The position numbers and the translations under genes are program-made. This document shows positions 36,421-46,600 of a stretch of 64,000 nt of DNA, one piece after another; position 1 is the first letter of the stretch, and each line of letters begins with the position of its first letter. Source of the DNA: Rhinolophus ferrumequinum (Eukaryota; Chordata; Mammalia; Chiroptera; Rhinolophidae); assembly GCF_004115265.2 (NCBI RefSeq), contig NC_046295.1:72683008-72747007 (forward strand). The letters run 5' to 3'. The notes below the pieces were generated by a model that searched no databases, had not been told where the DNA came from, and saw nothing but the letters and a program-made list of their open reading frames with translations.

Positions 36421-39300
36421 AACAGAAGCTGTATGTTGTTGTTGGGAACCGAAGAATTTATTTATTTAAAAATTATTTCTCTGCCAAATTTATATAATCA
36501 TGCATTTCTTATATAAGTAATGAAAATATTAGATAGTTTTGTGAACTATTGCTGAATCTCCTGGGAAAGAGAGCAATCCAGGGGGAAAAGCCAAAAGGTT
36601 GACAAACTTTAAGAAGAGGAAGGCAGTTGTCCCTAAGAGGCACCGCTGCTCTGATTGCTCGTATGCCCACCCCCTCCACTCACATAGGACCCTGAGAATC
36701 AAGGCACAAACCTGTAAAGGACAAGCTCCTGGTGCCCTCTCCTAAAAATAATCTACAGCCTACAAGAAATGCTTACTGCCTAGCATTTATTTATATTCTA
36801 CCGCTGGATTCAGCCTTCCTAAGCAGGTGAAGAAAAGAAAGCGAGATTTTGTCTCATTTATCCCTGAAGTTTTATCCCTTAGTATTGGGCACATAGAGAT
36901 CCACTTAAAAATGCCTACTGAATCATAGTGAAGCTAGATATTGTTTCCTAACAAATGGTCAATAATAGAAAATCACTACTACACGATAAAAGACTGATCA
37001 GCTTACATTCCTCTAGAAGCCAACTCTGAAACAAGGATTAAGGACAAGTGGTTTATTTGGGGATTGAAGGAAACAGAAATAGGAGAGTGGGAAAGCAGGA
37101 CAGGGAACATAAGGCTATAAACACAGGAAGGATATATATCAATAAAATTATCACCTAGGTAACTGAAGCTATTTCCACCGGGAACATTAGAATCCAACAC
37201 ACCTAAACTTGGTCCACCCTAGGCGTGAATGAGTATTTATGTGCCAACTCCTGTCTGTATTTAACAGAGGAGGGCTGCGGGTGGTAGGAGAGGGTGAAGA
37301 GTGCTGATTTTTCTGGCACTTCTGGGCCTGCTGCATGTAAAGGAAAATTGGGCTCCAGTAGCAACAGAAAGGCTTCAAAGAAATAGAAATACTGGACGTT
37401 GATATTCTAGCTAGACTGCACTGAAATGGTAAGATGACAGTTACGAGTGGGGAACTGACAGAGTCGCTACATTTGCCTCCTGCCATGATCAGATCCATTC
37501 ATGGCTTGCTACAGATTCTTCAAGATGGTGGCCATAGTTGTGAGCTGAGGGTTAGACATCAATGCAACATAGTCAGATGACAGGCTACCTGTTTCTGGCT
37601 CTCTATACCTACTAAGGCTTAATGCCAAATTGGCTGCTGTGTCTACCTGACCTCAGGACTTTTTGTGCCTGGCATACTTAGCTCCAGTCACTTGATGTCC
37701 CATGGGTAGGCACTCAGTCTCCTACAGCCCAGGAGCTTGCCAGCAGCTCCTGGCTCCAGAGGCAATGCACTGCAACTCTTCTAATGGAGTTTGTTGGAGG
37801 CTCCTTGTGGTGCCATTATATTTCCAGTAGATCATGGATACTTACAGCACTAGGGGGGTTCTGCCAATTCAGATCATCCAATGAGAAGGTCCCTTGTACC
37901 AAAGCATGAACCAGCTGCAGAGTCCTCTTCTGCTCTTTATCCTACTTAAAACTGTCAGTCTATCAAGTGATTTGACAAACTGGTCAGAGCAGGGGTAGTA
38001 TGTAGTACGTAGTATGTCTCTAAAACCTGAAGAGGACTACACAGTGTTGTGAAAGGTGCAATAACTTGTCCTTTGCTTTCCAGTTAGAATCTTGTCTTTC
38101 ATCTATCCCATTGTAAGCTCTTCTGTGTTTATGCCATGCGGCCTGCCTGGGGTCTTTCCTCTGTCCACAGCATGTCAGACCTTAATCCAAGGAGTCTCCA
38201 TCCTGACTGTCCAAACCCACCACACACACCTTTATCTGTGCCTTGCAGCCTTTCCCCATCTGTACTGCTTGCTTCCATAGCTTCCTGTATCCAGTACCTG
38301 AGCTGCCTACATCCTGTATCCAAGTCTTTTTGTCTGTTCAGCTGACCTACTGGCCTCGCAATGGGGTTTCCCTCTCCGGGCACCAAGCGTCTGGTGTATC
38401 CTTTCCAGGGGATCCAGTGCCTGTAGCCAGTCTAGCTTATGACCTATTTTGAGTTTGCTAAGTACCAAAGCGTGAACTGGCCAATATTCTGGTAACGTTC
38501 TTTTCAGGCTTTTGCCTAGAATGCTGCTGGATTTCAATAGTTCTGAGTTGACAGAATCTCCTGAGCTACCTTAACTTATAGCAGTAAAACAGGGTCATCA
38601 CAGCTAGAAAGAAGGTGCACAAATGGAAGCTTTGCTGTGTCTCCCACCCCTTAAACCCAGATATCAAAAAGGGCAAAATAAACACTCAAAAATGATTATC
38701 TCAAGCTATAAATACTTCTTTGTCCTATATATCTCACCCCTAAGAATCACTAATGCTACAATAAATGATCATTTTCTTCAAAAGGTCAATTTTAAAGAAA
38801 CTGAAGCTTTTCAATTTTAAGAGTCCATTTTTCTGGATTGTGTGTGTCAACTTTTTTTTTCCTATTTGCAAATTTGTCTTCTTTGGAAGTTAATTTTTGC
38901 CCACTTCCCCTTCCTTCCTTCATTCCTTCCTCCCTCCTTTCTTCCCTCCCTCCCTCCCTCCTTCCCTTCCTTCTTTCTTTCCTTTTCTTTCTGCCTTGAA
39001 AACTATTTTTGCTTGATGTAACTAAACCTAAGTTTGTCAAGAAAAGAATAAAACCTCAAAAAAAAAAAAGTGACAATTCATGTCTCCTCCCACTTTATAT
39101 TTTTATAATGATCACCAGAGAGAAGACACATGAAGTCATTTCCTTTGGGTTACCTGGTGGGTAGGTGCCCAATGAGATCCTTTTGAGTGGGATAGGGTTC
39201 TACCTAAATTCTCAGAAGCCATTCAGTCGTCTGGCTTCGTATTTGGATCTGGTTGGAGCCAGTGATTCTCTCTTTTTAAACCTCTCTGGAGTTTATCCTG
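36421..39300. other. Gene-free interval with likely old repeats
   Basis: No supported gene. The stretch 37000-38450 reads like old transposon-derived sequence, and I could not decide the family. A (TTCC)n/(CCTT)n low-complexity run lies at about 38910-38990. Short frames at 38092-38450 on both strands overlap each other and show no domain. Confidence 0.4.
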
Positions 39301-39310
39301 TGCCACAGTG

Positions 39311-39439
39311 TAATTAAGACTGGGAAAGCATAACCTTGACAGCCTTCTCTATGGGCTCATTCTCTAAGTTTCCCAGCAGAAACGTCACTCCCAAGGGACA
39401 TGTTTTCCAAAGGAACCAAGGAGAAAGTTGGGCAATTAA
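39311..39439 (+). promoter_or_regulatory. Candidate OR promoter: O/E site with flanking homeodomain sites
   Basis: TCCCAAGGGA at 39389-39398 is a perfect palindromic O/E (EBF) site. TAATTAA at 39311-39317 and CAATTAA at 39433-39439 are homeodomain (Lhx2-type) cores within 80 bp on either side. Mouse OR promoters are known to combine these two site types close to the transcription start. The cluster lies about 1.27 kb upstream of the OR1J2-like ATG, a normal distance for a 5' exon plus intron. Role inferred. Confidence 0.5.
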
Positions 39440-40670
39440 CCCAAGTCTGATGGACGTCTTTAACAAGAAATTATAAGCCCTGCTCCCTACCCCCTAGGGT
39501 TCTCTCCTTGGCTAGTTATACTCTTCGGTTGATAGATCTGGGACTGGTAGACAGAAGTGAGAGTCTGAGCTCGTAGCTTTTCTTTTGTATGCTCAGGAAA
39601 TGTCTAGGACGTTGGAAGTTGGTACTTAAGTCCCCAAAAGAGACTCTCCGGACACACTTAACCGTCAAACACTGGGTCATAAATGCAGGTAAGAGCAGTG
39701 TTAAGAATGAAATGGATGTTTTTCTCAGCAATATATGTTTGTCTGTTTGTTTTTATGGGTATAGAAGAGGAAGAATTAGAAAGCTGATTTTGGCATGGAG
39801 GAGAAAAAGACACCGAGTCATGCAAGAATGAAGATACAGAGGCACCGACAGTGAGATGGGAGGAAGGAGAAAATGATAGAAAGATAAATTGAAGGGATAG
39901 ACAGGAAGACAGAAAGAGGCAAAAAGAAAGAAAAGTGACCTAACATGTAAAGACAGAGATACATGGAAGCAGAGTCTTTCAGGAGGCATTTCCACTTGCT
40001 TTGGATCCTGACATGGAAAACTAGATTGCTCCATAGAGCAATCTGGAAAGCCCAGATTTTAAGCATTCCGAAACTGTTTTGGGGGGTAAGCCAGGAGTTT
40101 CAGGAAGGCCTCTTACACTTTGAAATATCTCCCTCACTGCAGTGGGGAGAATGAATTAACATAATCCAGATTTTCTTAGGGATCTTTTACTCAATTGAAG
40201 TAAATCAAAATGTATATTGATGAGTTTTCTTTAAGGAATACAGTACCGTTCTTTGCGTCCTTTTATTTGAAAATTTCACCTCTTATCTGAAATTTAATAA
40301 TGGGTATTGAAGTCAACTCTTCTCAAGGTTGCTATGCCATGGTTGATGATTTGGAGTGCTCACCACACAGGATCCTTAGAGCAATAACATGGCTGAGACA
40401 TCATATTCCATGCGCTGGTCCTCAGTGCCCTAGACACGAGAATGCTCTCTTCTCACTGAACCTAGACAAGCTGGCTCTCATAAACATTCCGTATCAACAA
40501 TTTTTCTACTTCCCTTATGTGACAATATATAAGGAACATATGAGAAACAGGTTAAGTTTCCCAGTTTCTGAAATAAAACATGCATATTTTCATATGACTG
40601 CTAAAAATGATTATTTCAAAGTCCTTAATACTCTCAACCATTCTTCATCCCCAGCAGACACAAGGGCAGC

Positions 40671-41612
40671 ATGAAGCCTGAGAACCAGAGCAGCGTGTCC
40701 CATTTCCTCCTGCAGGGGCTCCCCATCCGGCCCGAGCAGCAGGGCGCGTTCTTCGCCCTGTTCCTGGGCATGTACCTGACCACGGTGCTGGGGAATCTGC
40801 TCATCATCCTGCTCATCAGGCTGGACGCTCGCCTGCACACGCCCATGTACTTCTTCCTCAGCCACTTGGCCCTCACTGACGTCTCCTTTTCATCTGTCAC
40901 CGTCCCTAAGATGCTCATGGACATGCAGACTAAGTACAAATCCATCCCCTATGCAGGGTGCATTTCACAGATGTATTTTTTCATATTTTTCACTGACCTG
41001 GACAGCTTCCTGATTACAGCAATGGCATATGACCGATATGTTGCCATCTGTCACCCGCTTCACTACACCATCATCATGAGGGAAGAGCTGTGTGCTTTCC
41101 TAGTGGCTGTGTCCTGGATCCTGTCTTGTGCCAGCTCCCTGACCCACACCCTCCTCCTGACCCAGGTATCCTTCTGTGCTGCTAACACCATCCCCCATTT
41201 CTTCTGTGACCTTGGAGCCCTGCTCAAGCTGTCCTGCTCAGACATCTTTCTCAATGAGTTGGTCATGTTCACAGTAGGGGTGGTGGTCATTACCCTGCCA
41301 TTTATATGCATCCTGGTATCTTATGGCTATATTGGGGCCAACATCATGAGGGTCCCTTCAACCAAGGGCATCTGCAAAGCCTTGTCCACATGTGGGTCTC
41401 ACCTTTCAGTGGTGTCTCTGTACTACGGGGCAATATTTGGGCAGTACCTTCTCCCAACATTAAGCAGTTTCATCGACAAGGACATTATTGTGGCTCTCAT
41501 GTACACAGTGGTCACACCCATGCTGAACCCCTTTATCTACAGCCTTAGGAACAGGGACATGAAAGAGGCTCTTGGGAAACTTCTCCGTAGAGCAACATTT
41601 TGCTCACACTGA
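40671..41612 (+). CDS. Olfactory receptor, OR1J2-like, intact
   Basis: Intronless odorant GPCR of 313 residues. Landmarks: NQS at 5, GN at 41-42, [13 protein letters not shown] in TM2, [15 protein letters not shown] after TM3, SYGYIG in TM5, [18 protein letters not shown] in TM6 and [12 protein letters not shown] in TM7. [18 protein letters not shown] before TM3 and [17 protein letters not shown] in TM5 match human OR1J2 as I remember it, making it the most secure subfamily call here. The 3' splice site ATCCCCAG ends at 40654, 16 bases before the ATG. It is single copy in the window, between the two tandem arrays, and its N-terminal part shares the LLIILLIR variant with the gene at 53913. Confidence 0.95.
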   Translation: MKPENQSSVSHFLLQGLPIRPEQQGAFFALFLGMYLTTVLGNLLIILLIRLDARLHTPMYFFLSHLALTDVSFSSVTVPKMLMDMQTKYKSIPYAGCISQMYFFIFFTDLDSFLITAMAYDRYVAICHPLHYTIIMREELCAFLVAVSWILSCASSLTHTLLLTQVSFCAANTIPHFFCDLGALLKLSCSDIFLNELVMFTVGVVVITLPFICILVSYGYIGANIMRVPSTKGICKALSTCGSHLSVVSLYYGAIFGQYLLPTLSSFIDKDIIVALMYTVVTPMLNPFIYSLRNRDMKEALGKLLRRATFCSH

Positions 41613-42394
41613 TATATCTGTGATGTTTATTTAAATCAGAAGCTCACTTTTGTTAATCTCACAGATTTCATTTTTTCATTTAAATATGTCTTAAAACTTT
41701 AATGTCGCCTAAGAGATGAATGACGGCATGTTGGTAAATATCTGTTGACCAGAATTTCATTCTCTGATTAATAATTCTCTCCTTTATAAATAACTTTTCG
41801 TTAGCAAATGTTAATATAATTTTATTACTTATTTCTATGACTCAAGGGCATAAATGATACAATAATATATAGTTTGGTTATCTCTTATTTCAGGATATTC
41901 TTGAAAATCCTTATATTTTGGGACTGTAATCTAAGGCTTTTTAACATACCCCAGAATCTGAAGAATTAGCTACATTATTTCAGTACACTCTCTTATGCAG
42001 ACTAAATGGGCTTTCTTTTCATCTTCTGGTGTCTATTGAAATCAAAGAATCCAAACTACATGTCTCTTAAGTAACAGGAAATGAATGACTCTCTGCCCAT
42101 GATATAAAATGTCACAACAGCTATGAAGATGACAGTCCTGGAGGAGACCAACACTGGCAAGAGGTCCCCTCCCACCCCCCTTTGCTGACACCTTGTGCTT
42201 GATATTTCTTAGCCCCCATACGCAATCATTATGAAAACATGCTTCATGCTGGCCTCCTTTGTAAATACAACCAAATTATAGTGGATACTCACTGAACGCG
42301 TAATTGCTTTCCTACAAATGTCACTCATTTCATCACTGACTATCCTTCATGGACATCTGCCTTGCCTAGTGAAGAATGAAGCCAAGCTTCTGAA

Positions 42395-42565
42395 ACTTTA
42401 GTGTGCACAAGAGTTCCCAGAACTCGTGAAAACACAGCTTCCTGGAATCTATCACCATGGATTCCATTCAGTAGTTCTGGGACGGGACCCAAACTGAGCA
42501 CGAACAATGCTCCCACGTGATGTTGGTGCTGCAGATCTGTGAACTGTGCTTTGAAGAAACTGGTG
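42395..42565. mobile_element. MER5-type hAT fragment, unit A
   Basis: The layout fits the MER5 non-autonomous DNA transposon: CTTCCTGGAATC, ATGGATTCCATTCAGTAGTT and GTGATGTTGGTGCTGC. Counterparts lie at 50405-50585 and 59120-59295. Confidence 0.6.
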
Positions 42566-44224
42566 TAAAGAATTACATCATGGAGGTCGTGGGAGGCACA
42601 TTTATAACACCTCACATGAATTCTGCAAGTGGAGAGAGTGAAGCAAGCGAATGCTGAAATTATTTTAGCAATAGAGAAGTCTGTGGTTCATGATGATATT
42701 TTCAGATTAATTCTCGCTGCAGTAAATTCCTTTTTTTCAATCTCTAATACCAGAGATTCTTCTCTGACTTTCTTTTCTCGTTCGTAAATAACGTACGTAT
42801 ATCAGATACTACATATCATGCTTTGTATCATCACCTGAGACTACATAGTTCAATGAAAATGAAGCCAAAGCTTTGAAAGAATTACATCCTATGTCCATTG
42901 GTGTCTTCTTGTTTCCCTTAAGCTTGCTGGGATTTCAGTGAGACTTGTAATTTTGCTAATGTCATTCAAAAACATATTTTCCTATATTAACTAACAATTG
43001 TTTCACACATGATGCACAATAAAATGTAAGTTTGTTATAAAGCACTGGTTGATATGAGAGTATCTGTACATCCACAAAGGGACACTTGAGTTCCTCATAG
43101 TACATTAAATGATTTTGTTATATGATGTCACTCTTGTCTAAAAGTCATCATTTGACTTGCCATGTTTCTTCACATAGCCCGTAAGACAGTATCTGTCTTG
43201 AATCCAATCCATATTGTTGTTATTATGGTCAAGTTTTCACCCCCATCTTTTCATCTCTTTTTTTTTGTGTGTCTGCCATATGCAAAATGTAATATATTTG
43301 CCCAACTTTATAAATATAAAACTAATTAGTAGGTAACCAGCAAGTAGAGTGACATTTCAGGCGGTGGTATTGCCCAAATTCTAGTCTGTTTGGGGTGTGA
43401 ATATTGAAATCAAAACATCTGAAGGAGTGATATTTGATACATGTGTCAAATATTATATCAATTTTATTTTATTACTCATTTATTTCATTCAGTAAGTTAG
43501 GACTTAGGCTACAAGTAATTGAAAACAATCTGGCTTTGTTGCCTTGCTTGCCACAGGTTTCCACTTTGACTTCCACTCTTCATGTATTTTCAAAGTTAGG
43601 TTCTTCTCTTTTTAAAGGAGCAAGACACTGGCACGCAGATACTAAGACAATGGAGTCCATCAAAATCGATGCTTTTGGAGATACTGAAGTTGCCTTGATC
43701 AGATAACTGACAGAAGAGTTTAAGGAGTAGTATATTTTTAAATAAAGATTCAGAGTGAATTTTTGGGTCCATTCAATGAGATTGACCAAAACTTTTAAGT
43801 TTTGTTGGATATTGTATGTATTCTATAAAATTGGTACACATAGAAGTAGGAATGCAAATATTGTAATAAATTATTATACAAAAAGAAGGCTATGAAATAC
43901 TATATAAACGAAATCCCATTAATGTAAACATAAAATTTTATGATAAAAAACCATTTTAGGAGGATAAAAACAAGTAATGGAAGGGTGACGTCCTTTGACA
44001 TTATCCTTTGTTTTCACATCGACATCTTCACATCTCCATCACAAAGCAGAATTAATTTTATAAGCACAAAACCAATGAGAAATACCCACTGGGGAGAAAA
44101 ATTGTTCTTCAATCTCAAGCTATGACCCAACTGGGGGAAACAGAAATCTGGTAGGGAAGGGCCAGTAGGACGTCTTTCCCCATCTCCTTTGGGATGCACT
44201 CCTAGAGCATCCACCCTGACGTTC

Positions 44225-44400
44225 TTCCAAAGGACAGTGTTTCCTCAGAGTGAGCCCTCAGAACCGTCTGCCACAGAGATACCTGGTCCCAGGTCTCGTG
44301 AAGGAGCATCTCTGGCGGTAGAGCTGCGATCTGCATCTTTAACAAGGTCCCCAGGTGATTCTGCTGAACTCTAAAGTGAGGGACCACTGCCCTAGGGCAC
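44225..44400. mobile_element. MER5-type hAT fragment next to the promoter, unit A
   Basis: GATCTGCATCTTTAACAAGG and CCCAGGTGATTCTGCTGAAC are typical of the MER5 end. The last bases contribute a CCCTAGGG core at 44390-44397. Counterparts lie at 52944-53110 and 61552-61700. Confidence 0.6.
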
Positions 44401-44506
44401 CTGTCTTGGAGGGAGCGAGAAGTACAGTGAGCAATTAATACATGTTTAATGCATGTCTCTAACCTAGATTTTGGCGACCTGTCCCCTTGGGTCCTTTCCC
44501 TAGGGG
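44390..44506 (+). promoter_or_regulatory. Candidate OR promoter, unit A
   Basis: Three O/E cores of the form CCCNNGGG lie at 44390-44397 (CCCTAGGG), 44484-44491 (CCCTTGGG) and 44498-44505 (CCCTAGGG, in TTCCCTAGGGG). A homeodomain core CAATTAAT lies at 44432-44439. The cluster is about 700-800 bp upstream of the ATG at 45200. The site types are those known in OR promoters; activity is inferred. Confidence 0.5.
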
Positions 44507-44735
44507 TAGAGTGGAGTCTTCACATCTCCATTTCTGAAGGTGGTGGATGAGAAGAGTAACCTCCAGGCTCTTGGCTTTCTCTCTGATATCAGTGAGGTTT
44601 GTACCACACACCTTGTAGGATGAATCTGGTGTCTGGGTGCTCTACAGAGAAGCTGGGAAACCAGTCCCCTCTCCCCGAGGCTAGATGACTTCAGCATAAT
44701 GTTCAGAGCAGCACTAGACATCCTTCCTCGGAAAC

Positions 44736-44738
<3 letters not shown>

Positions 44739-44784
<46 letters not shown>
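44739..44784. repeat. (GT)n microsatellite, unit A
   Basis: A GT run of about 45 bases, about 420-460 bp upstream of the OR ATG. Counterparts in B (53450-53491) and C (62066-62100) lie at the same distance. Confidence 0.95.
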
Positions 44785-44786
<2 letters not shown>

Positions 44787-45199
44787 CACCGGAGCTCATC
44801 ACCTCTCTGGGCTCTTGCTGAAATCACTTCTCATTACTGGTTCCTAAGGACAGGGACAATGCAATCACCACTGTCCAATGACTCTCACACTTTAACCCCG
44901 AGCCTTGGGGAGATGAGGAATAAGTCGCCTGGCTACTCGGTGATGTCCTGCCTGTAATCCCTAGAATAGTCCAATACCATTGTCAAAGGCATCAAGTCTC
45001 GGGCCAAGAAAATATTTACTAACTCAGTTGTGTTTGCCTGAGCTCCACTGAACACATCACACTGAGTTCTTCACTAGAGATCTTTGCATTATTAATTGAG
45101 TGAAAGCAATGTTACCTCAGACAGGACAGCTCCTAGGCTCAACAGTTGTTGATTGTGCTTTTTTCACTGTCCTTTCATCCCCAGCACACACAGGGCCGC

Positions 45200-46159
45200 A
45201 TGAGGCCTGAGAACCAAAGCAGCGTGTCCCACTTCCTCCTGCGGGGGCTCCCCATCTGGCCCGAGCAGCAGGGCGCGTTCTTCGCCCTGTTCCTGGCCAT
45301 GTACCTGACCACGGTGCTGGGGAACCTGCTCCTTATCCTGCTCATCAGGCTGGACGCTCGCCTGCACACGCCCATGTACTTCTTCCTCAGCCACTTGGCC
45401 TGCTCTGACATCTGCTTCTCATCTGTCACCGTCCCTAAGATGCTCGTGAACATGCAGACTCAGGACCAATCCATCCCCTATGCAGGGTGTGTAACGCAGA
45501 TGTATTTTTTCATAGTTTTTACTGCTTTGGACAATTTCCTTCTCACCTCAATGGCATATGATCGATTCGTTGCCATCTGTCACCCCCTCCACTACATGAC
45601 CATCATGAGAGAGGGACTGTGTATCTTACTAGTAACCGGGTCCTGGCTCCTCTCCTGTGCCAGTGCCATGTCCCACACCCTTCTCTTTGCCCAGCTGTCC
45701 TTTTGTGATGACAACACCATCCCCCATTTCTTCTGTGACCTTGGTGTCCTTGTCAAGTTGTCCTGCTCCGACATCTCCCTCAACGAGCTGCTCATTTTCA
45801 CATTAGGATTGGCCAGCATCACTCTCCCACTAATATGCATCTTGATCTCTTATGGCCGCATTGGGGCCACCATCCTGAAGGTTCCATCTGCCAAGGGCAT
45901 CTGCAAAGCCTTGTCCACCTGTGGCTCCCACCTCACTGTGGTGTCTCTGTACTATGGGACAATTATTTGGGTCTATTTTTTACCTTCATCCAACACCTCC
46001 AGTGACAACAACATAATTGCTTCTGTGATGTACACAGTGGTCACTCCAATGCTGAACCCTTTCATTTATAGCCTGAGGAACAGAGACATGAAGGGGGCCC
46101 TGGAGAAACTCATCCACAGAGCAACAGTCTTGTGTCATGACGTTCGCTCATCTTTATGA
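45200..46159 (+). CDS. Olfactory receptor, OR1J4-like, copy A, intact
   Basis: Intronless odorant GPCR of 319 residues. Landmarks: NQS at 5, GN at 41-42, [13 protein letters not shown] in TM2, Cys97, SYGRIG in TM5, [18 protein letters not shown] in TM6 and [12 protein letters not shown] in TM7. [11 protein letters not shown] and [12 protein letters not shown] match human OR1J4 as I recall it. The usual DRY is DRF here (Phe123), a mild change seen in other GPCRs; residue 20 is Trp where its paralogues have Arg. An in-frame ATG at 45146 adds 18 residues, but the strong 3' splice site with its tract and CATCCCCAG ends at 45184. That ATG is probably intronic, so I use 45200. The C-terminus is long, ending in CHDVRSSL. 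Confidence 0.95.
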   Translation: MRPENQSSVSHFLLRGLPIWPEQQGAFFALFLAMYLTTVLGNLLLILLIRLDARLHTPMYFFLSHLACSDICFSSVTVPKMLVNMQTQDQSIPYAGCVTQMYFFIVFTALDNFLLTSMAYDRFVAICHPLHYMTIMREGLCILLVTGSWLLSCASAMSHTLLFAQLSFCDDNTIPHFFCDLGVLVKLSCSDISLNELLIFTLGLASITLPLICILISYGRIGATILKVPSAKGICKALSTCGSHLTVVSLYYGTIIWVYFLPSSNTSSDNNIIASVMYTVVTPMLNPFIYSLRNRDMKGALEKLIHRATVLCHDVRSSL

Positions 46160-46565
46160 CACACGCGTTTATCACCAGACACTAGCATCTTAATTTTGTG
46201 CCCAGTATGGAATAAGTGCTCAGTGAATTTGATAACTTGAATTATATTCTGTTACAGTCATTCTCTCTTCTCCTTGTAATTTTTAGTATAAAATATGAGT
46301 TCTGAAATGATATTATTCTTTATTGCTCTTGTCTATTACATTAAGAAACTACAGTTAGTACAATTTATGTCTCCTTTTTTTCCTGGTAAATGATTAGTTC
46401 TTTTGAAAAACAGGTTTTTGGGGTAAAATTGACATATAAACACTATATATTTAAAGTGTACAACTTGATGTTTTGATATGTATACGTGGTGAAATGATCA
46501 CCAAAATCAAGCTAATTAATAATATATCCAATCACCTCCACATAGTGACCATTTTATTTTCCTGT

Positions 46566-46600
<35 letters not shown>

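Noticed and set aside
37000-38450. Possible old retrovirus-like internal sequence
   Set aside because: Only a vague resemblance; no ends, no recognisable protein stretch, so no element is called.
45146-45199. N-terminal extension of 18 residues on the OR1J4-like genes (also at 53859)
   Set aside because: A strong 3' splice site lies between this ATG and the conserved MRPENQSS start, so the extension is probably intronic.
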